A stretch of 64,000 nucleotides of DNA from Acanthosepion lycidas (Eukaryota > Mollusca > Cephalopoda > Sepiida > Sepiidae). The notes beneath the pieces are model-generated. The model worked only from the letters and a program-made list of their open reading frames with translations, ran no database searches and was not told the DNA's origin. The translations under genes and the position numbers were made by a program. This document shows positions 23,411 through 37,900 of the stretch, piece by piece (within the stretch, counting starts at the first letter, position 1; every line of letters begins with the position of its first letter). The stretch spans positions 62,001 to 126,000 of the forward strand of contig CAWVQA010000113.1 in assembly GCA_963932145.1 (NCBI GenBank), read 5' to 3'.

Positions 23411-26400
23411 GCTAGATTTTCAATGTAAATCGCTATGTAATTAAAAGTTGTGTAAAACATAAAATCTTAAATAAAACTTTGTCAAAACTTCTGAAACTAG
23501 TTAAAATCAATAAGTTTTGATTGATTTCATATCGATTTTCAATAATTTCATTGTTTTTCTAATGTTTTCAAACAGTTATTGATATTTACAAACTAGCGTT
23601 AAAAAGTAGTCAAAATAGCTAGATTTTGCATGTAAATCGCTATATAAGTAAAAGTTGTGTAAAACATAAAATCTTAAATATAACTTTGTCAAAACATCTG
23701 AAACTAGTTAAAATCAATAAGTTTTGATTGATTTCATATCGATTTTCAATAATTTCATTGTTTTTCTAATGTTTTCAAAAAGTTATTGATATTTACAAAC
23801 TAGCGTTGAAAAAGTAGTGAAAAAAGCTAGATTTTCAATGTAAATCGCTATGTAATTAAAAGTTGTGTAAAACATAAAATCTTAAATAAAACTTTGTCAT
23901 AACTTCTGAAACTAGTTAAAATCAATAAGATTTTATTGATTTCATATCGATTTTCAATAATTTCATTGTTTTTCTAATGTTTTCAAACAGTTATTGATAT
24001 TTACAAACTAGCGTTAAAAAGTAGTCAAAATAGCTAGATTTTGCATGTAAATCGCTATATAAGTAAAAGTTGTGTAAAACATAAAATCTTAAATATAACT
24101 TTGTCAAAACATCTGAAACTAGTTAAAATCAATAAGTGTTGATTGATTTCATATCGATTTTCAATAATTTCATTGTTTTTATAATGTTTTCAAACAGTTA
24201 TTGATATTTACAAACTTGCGTTGAAAAAGTAGTGAAAAAAGCTAGATTTTCAATGTAAATCGCTATGTAATTAAAAGTTGTGTAAAACATAAAATCTTAA
24301 ATAAAACTTTGTCAAAACTTCTGAAACTAGTTAAAATCAATAAGATTTTATTGATTTCATATCGATTTTCAATAATTTCATTGTTTTTCTAATGTTTTCA
24401 AACAGTTATTGATATTTACAAACTAGCGTTAAAAAGTAGTCAAAATAGCTAGATTTTGCATGTAAATCACTGTGTAATTAAAAGTTGTGTAAAACATAAA
24501 ATCTTAAATATAACTTTGTCAAAACATCTGAAGCTAGTTAAAATCAATAAGTTTTGATTGATTTCATATCGATTTTCAATAATTTCATTGTTTTTCTAAT
24601 GTTTTCAAAAAGTTATTGATATTTACAAACTAGCGTTGAAAAAGTAGTGAAAAAAGCTAGATTTTCAATGTAAATCGCTATGTAATTAAAAGTTGTGTAA
24701 AACATAAAATCTTAAAAAAAACTTTGTCATAACTTCTGAAACTAGTTAAAACCAATAAGATTTTATTGATTTCATATCGATTTTCAATAATTTCATTGTT
24801 TTTCTAATGTTTTCAAACAGTTATTGATATTTACAAACTAGCGTTGAAAAAGTAGTGAAAAAAGCTAGATTTTCAATGTAAATCGCTATGTAATTAAAAG
24901 TTGTGTAAAACATAAAATCTTAAATAAAACTTTGTCAAAACTTCTGAAGCTAGTTAAAATCAATAAGTTTTGATTGATTTCATATCGATTTTCAATAATT
25001 TCATTGTTTTTCTAATGTTTTCAAACAGTTATTGATATTTACAAACTAGCGTTAAAAAGTAGTCAAAATAGCTAGATTTTGCATGTAAATCGCTATATAA
25101 GTAAAAGTTGTGTAAAACATAAAATCTTAAATATAACTTTGTCAAAACATCTGAAACTAGTTAAAATCAATAAGTTTTGATTGATTTCATATCGATTTTC
25201 AATAATTTCATTGTTTTTCTAATGTTTTCAAAGAGTTATTGATATTTACAAACTAGCGTTGAAAAAGTAGTGAAAAAAGCTAGATTTTGCATGTAAATCT
25301 CTATGTAATTAAAAGTTGTGTAAAACATAAAATCTTAAATAAAACTTTGTCAAAACTTCTGAAACTAGTTAAAATCAATAAGTTTTGATTGATTTCATAT
25401 CGATTTTCAATAATTTCATTGTTTTTCTAATGTTTTCAAACAGTTATTGATATTTACAAACTAGCGTTAAAAAGTAGTCAAAATAGCTAGATTTTGCATG
25501 TAAATCGCTATATAAGTAAAAGTTGTGTAAAACATAAAATCTTAAATATAACTTTGTCAAAACATCTGAAACTAGTTAAAATCAATAAGTTTTGATTGAT
25601 TTCATATCGATTTTCAATAATTTCATTGTTTTTCTAATGTTTTCAAAAAGTTATTGATATTTACAAACTAGCGTTGAAAAAGTAGTGAAAAAAAGCTAGA
25701 TTTTCAATGTAAATCGCTATGTAATTAAAAGTTGTGTAAAACATAAAATCTTAAATAAAACTTTGTCAAAACTTCTGAAACTAGTTAAAATCAATAAGAT
25801 TTTATTGATTTCATATCGATTTTCAATAATTTCATTGTTTTTCTAATGTTTTCAAACAGTTATTGATATTTACAAACTAGCGTTAAAAAGTAGTCAAAAC
25901 AGCTAGATTTTCAATGTAAATCGCTATGTAATTAAAAGTTGTGTAAAACATAAAATCTTAAATAAAACTTTGTCAAAACTTCTGAAACTAGTTAAAATCA
26001 ATAAGATTTTATTGATTTCATATCGATTTTCAATAATTTCATTGTTTTTCTAATGTTTTCAAACAGTTATTGATATTTACAAACTAGCGTTAAAAAGTAG
26101 TGAAAAAAGCTAGATTTTGCATGTAAATCGCTATGTAATTAAAAGTTGTGTAAAACATAAAATCTTAAATAAAACTTTGTCGAAACTTCTGAAACTAGTT
26201 AAAATCAATAAGATTTGATTGATTTCATATCGATTTTCAATAATTTCATTGTTTTTCTAATGTTTTCAAACAGTTATTGATATTTACAAACTAGCGTTAA
26301 AAAGTAGTCAAAACAGCTAGATTTTGCATGTAAATCGCTATATAAGTAAAAGTTGTGTAAAACATAAAATCTTAAATATAACTTTGTCAAAACATCTGAA

Positions 26401-28900
26401 ACTAGTTAAAATCAATAAGTGTTGATTGATTTCATATCGATTTTCAACAATTTCATTGTTTTTCTAATGTTTTCAAAGAGTTATTGATATTTACAAACTA
26501 GCGTTGAAAAAGTAGTGAAAAAAGCTATATTTTCAATGTAAATCGCTATGTAATTAAAAGTTGTGTAAAACATAAAATCTTAAATAAAACTTTGTCAAAA
26601 CTTCTGAAACTAGTTAAAATCAATAAGATTTGATCGATTTCATATCGATTATCAATAATTTCATTGTTTTTCTAATGTTTTCAAAGAGTTATTTATATTT
26701 ACAAACTAGCGTTAAAAAGTAGTCGTAACAGCTAGATTTTGCATATAAATCGCTATGTAATTAAAAGTTGTGTAAAACATAAAATCTTAAATAAAACTTT
26801 GTCAAAACTTCTGAAACTAGTTAAAATCAATAAGTTTTGATTGATTTCATATCGATTTTCAATAATTTCATTGTTTTTCTAATGTTTTCAAACAGTTATT
26901 GATATTTACAAACTAGCGTTGAAAAAGTAGTGAAAAAAGCTAGATTTTGCATGTAAATCGCTATGTAATTAAAAGTTGTGTAAAACATAAAATCTTAAAT
27001 ATAACTTTGTCAAAACTTCTGAAACTAGTTAAAATCAATAAGATTTGATTGATTTCATATCGATTTTCAATAATTTCATTGTTTTTCTAATGTTTTCAAA
27101 CAGTTATTGATATTTACAAACTAGCGTTAAAAAGTAGTCAAAACAGCTAGATTTTGCATGTAAATCGCAATATAAGTAAAAGTTGTGTAAAACATAAAAT
27201 CTTAAATATAACTTTGTCAAAACATCTGAAACTAGTTAAAATCAATAAGTTTTGATTGATTTCATATCGATTTTCAATAATTTCATTGTTTTTCTAATGT
27301 TTTCAAACAGTTATTGATATTTACAAACTAGCGTTGAAAAAGTAGTGAAAAAAGCTAGATTTTGCATGTAAATCGCTATGTAATTAAAAGTTGTGTAAAA
27401 CATAAAATCTTAAATAAAACTTTGTCAAAACTTCTGAAACTAGTTAAAATCAATAAGATTTTATTGATTTCATATCGATTTTCAATAATTTCATTGTTTT
27501 TCTAATGTTTTCAAACAGTTATTGATATTTACAAACTAGCGTTAAAAAGTAGTCAAAACAGCTAGATTTTCAATGTAAATCGCTATGTAATTAAAAGTTG
27601 TGTAAAACATAAAATCTTAAATAAAACTTTGTCAAAACTTCTGAAACTAGTTAAAATCAATAAGATTTGATTGATTTCATATCGATTTTCAATAATTTCA
27701 TTGTTTTTCTAATGTTTTCAAAAAGTTATTGATATTTACAAACTATCGTTAAAAAGTACTGAAAAAAGCTAGATTTTGCATGTAAATCGCTATGTAATTA
27801 AAAGTTGTGTAAAACATAAAATCTTAAATAAAACTTTGTCAAAACTTCTGAAACTTGTTAAAATCAATAAGTTTTGATTGATTTCATATCGATTTTCAAT
27901 AATTTCATTGTTTTTCTAATGTTTTCAAACAGTTATTGATATTTACAAACTAGCGTTAAAAAGTAGTCAAAATAGCTAGATTTTGCATGTAAATCGCTAT
28001 ATAAGTAAAAGTTGTGTAAAACATAAAATCTTAAATATAACTTTGTCAAAACATCTGAAACTAGTTAAAATCAATAAGTTTTGATTGATTTCATATCGAT
28101 TTTCAATAATTTCATTGTTTTTCTAATGTTTTCAAAAAGTTATTGATATTTACAAACTAGCGTTGAAAAAGTAGTGAAAAAAGCTAGATTTTCAATGTAA
28201 ATCGCTATGTAATTAAAAGTTGTGTAAAACATAAAATCTTAAATAAAACTTTGTCAAAACTTCTGAAACTAGTTAAAATCAATAAGATTTGATTGATTTC
28301 ATATCGATTTTCAATAATTTCATTGTTTTTCCAATGTTTTCAAAGAGTTATTGATATTTACAAACTAGCGTTAAAAAGTAGTGAAAAAAGCTAGATTTTG
28401 CATGTAAATCGCTATGTAATTAAAAGTTGTGTAAAACATAAAATCTTAAATAAAACTTTGTCAAAACTTCTGAAACTAGTTAAAATCAATAAGATTTGAT
28501 TGATTTCATATCGATTTTCAATAATTTCATTGTTTTTCTAATGTTTTCAAAGAGTTATTGATATTTACAAACTATCGTTAAAAAGTACTGAAAAAAGCTA
28601 GATTTTGCATGTAAATCGCTATGTAATTAAAAGTTGTGTAAAACATAAAATCTTAAATAAAACTTTGTCAAAACTTCTGAAACTAGTTAAAATCAATAAG
28701 TTTTGATTGATTTCATATCGATTTTCAATAATTTCATTGTTTTTCTAATGTTTTCAAACAGTTATTGATATTTACAAACTAGCGTTAAAAAGTAGTCAAA
28801 ATAGCTAGATTTTGCATGTAAATCGCTATATAAGTAAAAGTTGTGTAAAACATAAAATCTTAAATATAACTTTGTCAAAACATCTGAAACTAGTTAAAAT
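23411..28900 (+). repeat. ~5.6 kb block, copy 2 (partial copy of the 9.9 kb block)
   Basis: The block aligns to copy 1 with offset 22780 bp from about 0.84 to 2.5 kb (markers 24465, 24751, 25296) and 22185 bp further on (26526). It aligns to copy 3 with offset 5601 bp (24751 with 30352, 26526 with 32127), then 5808 bp after a one-monomer difference (27851 with 33659, 28328 with 34136). It therefore forms a tandem duplication with the left part of copy 3. It shares AAACTTGCG (near 24215) and CTTAAAAAAAAC (near 24714) with copy 3 but not with copy 1. The two tandem copies diverge at about 28.9 kb. Confidence 0.85.
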
Positions 28901-31900
28901 CAATAAGTTTTGATTGATTTCATATCGATTTTCAATAATTTCATTGTTTTTATAATGTTTTCAAACAGTTATTGATATTTACAAACTAGCGTTGAAAAAG
29001 TAGTGAAAAAAGCTAGATTTTGCATGTAAATCGCTATGTAATTAAAAGTTGTGTAAAACATAAAATCTTAAATAAAACTTTGTCAAAACTTCTGAAACTA
29101 GTTAAAATCAATAAGTTTTGATTGATTTCATATCGATTTTCAATAATTTCATTGTTTTTCTAATGTTTTCAAACAGTTATTGATATTTACAAACTAGCGT
29201 TAAAAAGTAGTCAAAATAGCTAGATTTTGCATGTAAATCGCTATATAAGTAAAAGTTGTGTAAAACATAAAATCTTAAATATAACTTTGTCAAAACATCT
29301 GAAACTAGTTAAAATCAATAAGTTTTGATTGATTTCATATCGATTTTCAATAATTTCATTGTTTTTCTAATGTTTTCAAAAAGTTATTGATATTTACAAA
29401 CTAGCGTTGAAAAAGTAGTGAAAAAAGCTAGATTTTCAATGTAAATCGCTATGTAATTAAAAGTTGTGTAAAACATAAAATCTTAAATAAAACTTTGTCA
29501 TAACTTCTGAAACTAGTTAAAATCAATAAGATTTTATTGATTTCATATCGATTTTCAATAATTTCATTGTTTTTCTAATGTTTTCAAACAGTTATTGATA
29601 TTTACAAACTAGCGTTAAAAAGTAGTCAAAATAGCTAGATTTTGCATGTAAATCGCTATATAAGTAAAAGTTGTGTAAAACATAAAATCTTAAATATAAC
29701 TTTGTCAAAACATCTGAAACTAGTTAAAATCAATAAGTGTTGATTGATTTCATATCGATTTTCAATAATTTCATTGTTTTTATAATGTTTTCAAACAGTT
29801 ATTGATATTTACAAACTTGCGTTGAAAAAGTAGTGAAAAAAGCTAGATTTTCAATGTAAATCGCTATGTAATTAAAAGTTGTGTAAAACATAAAATCTTA
29901 AATAAAACTTTGTCAAAACTTCTGAAACTAGTTAAAATCAATAAGATTTGATTGATTTCATATCGATTTTCAATAATTTCATTGTTTTTCTAATGTTTTC
30001 AAACAGTTATTGATATTTACAAACTAGCGTTAAAAAGTAGTCAAAATAGCTAGATTTTGCATGTAAATCACTGTGTAATTAAAAGTTGTGTAAAACATAA
30101 AATCTTAAATATAACTTTGTCAAAACATCTGAAGCTAGTTAAAATCAATAAGTTTTGATTGATTTCATATCGATTTTCAATAATTTCATTGTTTTTCTAA
30201 TGTTTTCAAAAAGTTATTGATATTTACAAACTAGCGTTGAAAAAGTAGTGAAAAAAGCTAGATTTTCAATGTAAATCGCTATGTAATTAAAAGTTGTGTA
30301 AAACATAAAATCTTAAAAAAAACTTTGTCATAACTTCTGAAACTAGTTAAAACCAATAAGATTTTATTGATTTCATATCGATTTTCAATAATTTCATTGT
30401 TTTTCTAATGTTTTCAAACAGTTATTGATATTTACAAACTAGCGTTGAAAAAGTAGTGAAAAAAGCTAGATTTTCAATGTAAATCGCTATGTAATTAAAA
30501 GTTGTGTAAAACATAAAATCTTAAATAAAACTTTGTCAAAACTTCTGAAGCTAGTTAAAATCAATAAGTTTTGATTGATTTCATATCGATTTTCAATAAT
30601 TTCATTGTTTTTCTAATGTTTTCAAACAGTTATTGATATTTACAAACTAGCGTTAAAAAGTAGTCAAAATAGCTAGATTTTGCATGTAAATCGCTATATA
30701 AGTAAAAGTTGTGTAAAACATAAAATCTTAAATATAACTTTGTCAAAACATCTGAAACTAGTTAAAATCAATAAGTTTTGATTGATTTCATATCGATTTT
30801 CAATAATTTCATTGTTTTTCTAATGTTTTCAAAGAGTTATTGATATTTACAAACTAGCGTTGAAAAAGTAGTGAAAAAAGCTAGATTTTGCATGTAAATC
30901 TCTATGTAATTAAAAGTTGTGTAAAACATAAAATCTTAAATAAAACTTTGTCAAAACTTCTGAAACTAGTTAAAATCAATAAGTTTTGATTGATTTCATA
31001 TCGATTTTCAATAATTTCATTGTTTTTCTAATGTTTTCAAACAGTTATTGATATTTACAAACTAGCGTTAAAAAGTAGTCAAAATAGCTAGATTTTGCAT
31101 GTAAATCGCTATATAAGTAAAAGTTGTGTAAAACATAAAATCTTAAATATAACTTTGTCAAAACATCTGAAACTAGTTAAAATCAATAAGTTTTGATTGA
31201 TTTCATATCGATTTTCAATAATTTCATTGTTTTTCTAATGTTTTCAAAAAGTTATTGATATTTACAAACTAGCGTTGAAAAAGTAGTGAAAAAAAGCTAG
31301 ATTTTCAATGTAAATCGCTATGTAATTAAAAGTTGTGTAAAACATAAAATCTTAAATAAAACTTTGTCAAAACTTCTGAAACTAGTTAAAATCAATAAGA
31401 TTTTATTGATTTCATATCGATTTTCAATAATTTCATTGTTTTTCTAATGTTTTCAAACAGTTATTGATATTTACAAACTAGCGTTAAAAAGTAGTCAAAA
31501 CAGCTAGATTTTCAATGTAAATCGCTATGTAATTAAAAGTTGTGTAAAACATAAAATCTTAAATAAAACTTTGTCAAAACTTCTGAAACTAGTTAAAATC
31601 AATAAGATTTTATTGATTTCATATCGATTTTCAATAATTTCATTGTTTTTCTAATGTTTTCAAACAGTTATTGATATTTACAAACTAGCGTTAAAAAGTA
31701 GTGAAAAAAGCTAGATTTTGCATGTAAATCGCTATGTAATTAAAAGTTGTGTAAAACATAAAATCTTAAATAAAACTTTGTCGAAACTTCTGAAACTAGT
31801 TAAAATCAATAAGATTTGATTGATTTCATATCGATTTTCAATAATTTCATTGTTTTTCTAATGTTTTCAAACAGTTATTGATATTTACAAACTAGCGTTA

Positions 31901-34900
31901 AAAAGTAGTCAAAACAGCTAGATTTTGCATGTAAATCGCTATATAAGTAAAAGTTGTGTAAAACATAAAATCTTAAATATAACTTTGTCAAAACATCTGA
32001 AACTAGTTAAAATCAATAAGTGTTGATTGATTTCATATCGATTTTCAACAATTTCATTGTTTTTCTAATGTTTTCAAAGAGTTATTGATATTTACAAACT
32101 AGCGTTGAAAAAGTAGTGAAAAAAGCTATATTTTCAATGTAAATCGCTATGTAATTAAAAGTTGTGTAAAACATAAAATCTTAAATAAAACTTTGTCAAA
32201 ACTTCTGAAACTAGTTAAAATCAATAAGATTTGATCGATTTCATATCGATTATCAATAATTTCATTGTTTTTCTAATGTTTTCAAAGAGTTATTTATATT
32301 TACAAACTAGCGTTAAAAAGTAGTCGTAACAGCTAGATTTTGCATATAAATCGCTATGTAATTAAAAGTTGTGTAAAACATAAAATCTTAAATAAAACTT
32401 TGTCAAAACTTCTGAAACTAGTTAAAATCAATAAGTTTTGATTGATTTCATATCGATTTTCAATAATTTCATTGTTTTTCTAATGTTTTCAAACAGTTAT
32501 TGATATTTACAAACTAGCGTTGAAAAAGTAGTGAAAAAAGCTAGATTTTGCATGTAAATCGCTATGTAATTAAAAGTTGTGTAAAACATAAAATCTTAAA
32601 TATAACTTTGTCAAAACTTCTGAAACTAGTTAAAATCAATAAGATTTGATTGATTTCATATCGATTTTCAATAATTTCATTGTTTTTCTAATGTTTTCAA
32701 ACAGTTATTGATATTTACAAACTAGCGTTAAAAAGTAGTCAAAACAGCTAGATTTTGCATGTAAATCGCAATATAAGTAAAAGTTGTGTAAAACATAAAA
32801 TCTTAAATATAACTTTGTCAAAACATCTGAAACTAGTTAAAATCAATAAGTTTTGATTGATTTCATATCGATTTTCAATAATTTCATTGTTTTTCTAATG
32901 TTTTCAAACAGTTATTGATATTTACAAACTAGCGTTGAAAAAGTAGTGAAAAAAGCTAGATTTTGCATGTAAATCGCTATGTAATTAAAAGTTGTGTAAA
33001 ACATAAAATCTTAAATAAAACTTTGTCAAAACTTCTGAAACTAGTTAAAATCAATAAGATTTTATTGATTTCATATCGATTTTCAATAATTTCATTGTTT
33101 TTCTAATGTTTTCAAACAGTTATTGATATTTACAAACTAGCGTTAAAAAGTAGTCAAAACAGCTAGATTTTCAATGTAAATCGCTATGTAATTAAAAGTT
33201 GTGTAAAACATAAAATCTTAAATAAAACTTTGTCAAAACTTCTGAAACTAGTTAAAATCAATAAGATTTGATTGATTTCATATCGATTTTCAATAATTTC
33301 ATTGTTTTTCCAATGTTTTCAAAGAGTTATTGATATTTACAAACTAGCGTTAAAAAGTAGTGAAAAAAGCTAGATTTTGCATGTAAATCGCTATGTAATT
33401 AAAAGTTGTGTAAAACATAAAATCTTAAATAAAACTTTGTCAAAACTTCTGAAACTAGTTAAAATCAATAAGATTTGATTGATTTCATATCGATTTTCAA
33501 TAATTTCATTGTTTTTCTAATGTTTTCAAAGAGTTATTGATATTTACAAACTATCGTTAAAAAGTACTGAAAAAAGCTAGATTTTGCATGTAAATCGCTA
33601 TGTAATTAAAAGTTGTGTAAAACATAAAATCTTAAATAAAACTTTGTCAAAACTTCTGAAACTTGTTAAAATCAATAAGTTTTGATTGATTTCATATCGA
33701 TTTTCAATAATTTCATTGTTTTTCTAATGTTTTCAAACAGTTATTGATATTTACAAACTAGCGTTAAAAAGTAGTCAAAATAGCTAGATTTTGCATGTAA
33801 ATCGCTATATAAGTAAAAGTTGTGTAAAACATAAAATCTTAAATATAACTTTGTCAAAACATCTGAAACTAGTTAAAATCAATAAGTTTTGATTGATTTC
33901 ATATCGATTTTCAATAATTTCATTGTTTTTCTAATGTTTTCAAAAAGTTATTGATATTTACAAACTAGCGTTGAAAAAGTAGTGAAAAAAGCTAGATTTT
34001 CAATGTAAATCGCTATGTAATTAAAAGTTGTGTAAAACATAAAATCTTAAATAAAACTTTGTCAAAACTTCTGAAACTAGTTAAAATCAATAAGATTTGA
34101 TTGATTTCATATCGATTTTCAATAATTTCATTGTTTTTCCAATGTTTTCAAAGAGTTATTGATATTTACAAACTAGCGTTAAAAAGTAGTGAAAAAAGCT
34201 AGATTTTGCATGTAAATCGCTATGTAATTAAAAGTTGTGTAAAACATAAAATCTTAAATAAAACTTTGTCAAAACTTCTGAAACTAGTTAAAATCAATAA
34301 GATTTGATTGATTTCATATCGATTTTCAATAATTTCATTGTTTTTCTAATGTTTTCAAAGAGTTATTGATATTTACAAACTATCGTTAAAAAGTACTGAA
34401 AAAAGCTAGATTTTGCATGTAAATCGCTATGTAATTAAAAGTTGTGTAAAACATAAAATCTTAAATAAAACTTTGTCAAAACTTCTGAAACTAGTTAAAA
34501 TCAATAAGTTTTGATTGATTTCATATCGATTTTCAATAATTTCATTGTTTTTCTAATGTTTTCAAACAGTTATTGATATTTACAAACTAGCGTTAAAAAG
34601 TAGTCAAAATAGCTAGATTTTGCATGTAAATCGCTATATAAGTAAAAGTTGTGTAAAACATAAAATCTTAAATATAACTTTGTCAAAACATCTGAAACTA
34701 GTTAAAATCAATAAGTTTTGATTGATTTCATATCGATTTTCAATAATTTCATTGTTTTTCTAATGTTTTCAAAAAGTTATTGATATTTACAAACTAGCGT
34801 TGAAAAAGTAGTGAAAAAAGCTAGATTTTCAATGTAAATCGCTATGTAATTAAAAGTTGTGTAAAACATAAAATCTTAAATAAAACTTTGTCAAAACTTC

Positions 34901-37900
34901 TGAAACTAGTTAAAATCAATAAGATTTTATTGATTTCATATCGATTTTCAATAATTTCATTGTTTTTCTAATGTTTTCAAACAGTTATTGATATTTACAA
35001 ACTAGCGTTAAAAAGTAGTCAAAACAGCTAGATTTTCAATGTAAATCGCTATGTAATTAAAAGTTGTGTAAAACATAAAATCTTAAATAAAACTTTGTCA
35101 AAACTTCTGAAACTAGTTAAAATCAATAAGATTTTATTGATTTCATATCGATTTTCAATAAATCATTGTTTTTCTAATGTTTTCAAAGAGTTATTGATAT
35201 TTACAAACTAGCGTTAAAAAGTAGTGAAAAAAGCTAGATTTTGCATGTAAATCGCTATGTAATTAAAAGTTGTGTAAAACATAAAATCTTAAATAAAACT
35301 TTGTCGAAACTTCTGAAACTAGTTAAAATCAATAAGATTTGATCGATTTCATATCGATTTTCAATAATTTCATTGTTTTTCTAATGTTTTCAAACAGTTA
35401 TTGATATTTACAAACTAGCGTTAAAAAGTAGTCAAAACAGCTAGATTTTGCATGTAAATCGCTATATAAGTAAAAGTTGTGTAAAACATAAAATCTTAAA
35501 TATAACTTTGTCAAAACATCTGAAACTAGTTAAAATCAATAAGTGTTGATTGATTTCATATCGATTTTCAACAATTTCCTTGTTTTTCTAATGTTTTCAA
35601 AGAGTTATTGATATTTACAAACTAGCGTTGAAAAAGTAGTGAAAAAAGCTAGATTTTCAATGTAAATCGCTATGTAATTAAAAGTTGTGTAAAACATAAA
35701 ATCTTAAATATAACTTTGTCAAAACTTCTGAAACTAGTTAAAATCAATAAGATTTGATTGATTTCATATCGATTTTCAATAATTTCATTGTTTTTCTAAT
35801 GTTTTCAAAGAGTTATTGATATTTACAAACTATCGTTAAAAAGTAGTGAAAAAATCTAGATTTTGCATGTAAATCGCTATGTAATTAAAAGTTGTGTAAA
35901 ACATAAAATCTTAAATAAAACTTTGTCAAAACTTCTGAAACTAGTTAAAATCAATAAGTTTTAATTGATTTCATATCGATTTTCAATAATTTCATTGTTT
36001 TTCTAATGTTTTCAAACAGTTATTGATATTTACAAACTAGCGTTAAAAAGTAGTCAAAACAGCTAGATTTTGCATGTAAATCGCTATGTAATTAAAAGTT
36101 GTGTAAAACATAAAATCTTAAATATAACTTTGTCAAAACATCTGAAACTAGTTAAAATCAATAAGTTTTGATTGATTTCATATCGATTTTCAATAATTTC
36201 ATTGTTTTTCTAATGTTTTCAAAAAGTTATTGATATTTACAAACTAGCGTTGAAAAAGTAGTGAAAAAAGCAAGATTTTCAATGTAAATCGCTATGTAAT
36301 TAAAAGTTGTGTAAAACATAAAATCTTAAATAAAACTTTGTCAAAACTTCTGAAACTAGTTAAAATCAATAAGATTTGATTGATTTCATATCGATTTTCA
36401 ATAATTTCATTGTTTTTCTAATGTTTTCAAACAGTTATTGATATTTACAAACTAGCGTTAAAAAGTAGTCAAAACAGCTAGATTTTGCATGTAAATCGCA
36501 ATATAAGTAAAAGTTGTGTAAAACATAAAATCTTAAATATAACTTTGTCAAAACATCTGAAACTAGTTAAAATCAATAAGTTTAGATTGATTTCATATCG
36601 ATTTTCAATAATTTCATTGTTTTTCTAATGTTTTCAAACAGTTATTGATATTTACAAACTAGCGTTGAAAAAGTAGTGAAAAAAGCTAGATTTTGCATGT
36701 AAATCGCTATGTAATTAAAATTTGTGTAAAACATAAAATCTTAAATAAAACTTTGTCAAAACTTCTGAAACTAGTTAAAATCAATAAGATTTGATTGATT
36801 TCATATCGATTTTCAATAATTTCATTGTTTTTCTAATGTTTTCAAAGAGTTATTGATATTTACAAACTAGCGTTAAAAAGTAGTGAAAAAAGCTAGATTT
36901 TGCATGTAAATCGCTATGTAATTAAAAGTTGTGTAAAACATAAAATCTTAAATATAACTTAGTCAAAACATCTGAAACTAGTTAAAATCAATAAGTTTTG
37001 ATTGATTTCATATCGATTTTCAATAATTTCATTGTTTTTATAATGTTTTCAAACAGTTATTGATATTTACATACTAGCGTTGAAAAAGTAGTGAAAAAAG
37101 CTAGATTTTGCATGTAAATCGCTATGTAATTAAAAGTTGTGTAAAACATAAAATCTTAAATAAAACTTTGTCAAAACTTCTGAAGCTAGTTAAAATCAAT
37201 AAGTTTTGATTGATTTCATATCGATTTTCAATAATTTCATTGTTTTTCTAATGTTTTCAAACAGTTATTGATATTTACAAACTAGCGTTAAAAAGTAGTC
37301 AAAATAGCTAGATTTTGCATGTAAATCGCTATATAAGTAAAAGTTGTGTAAAACATAAAATCTTAAATATAACTTTGTCAAAACATCTGAAACTAGTTAA
37401 AATCAATAAGTTTTGATTGATTTCATATCGATTTTCAATAATTTCATTGTTTTTCTAATGTTTTCAAAAAGTTATTGATATTTACAAACTAGCGTTGAAA
37501 AAGTAGTGAAAAAAGCTAGATTTTCAATGTAAATCGCTATGTAATTAAAAGTTGTGTAAAACATAAAATCTTAAATAAAACTTTGTCAAAACTTCTGAAA
37601 CTAGTTAAAATCAATAAGATTTTATTGATTTCATATCGATTTTCAATAATTTCATTGTTTTTCTAATGTTTTCAAACAGTTATTGATATTTACAAACTAG
37701 CGTTAAAAAGTAGTCAAAACAGCTAGATTTTGCATGTAAATCGCAATATAAGTAAAAGTTGTGTAAAACATAAAATCTTAAATATAACTTTGTCAAAACA
37801 TCTGAAACTAGTTAAAATCAATAAGTTTTGATTGATTTCATATCGATTTTCAATAATTTCATTGTTTTTATAATGTTTTCAAACAGTTATTGATATTCAC

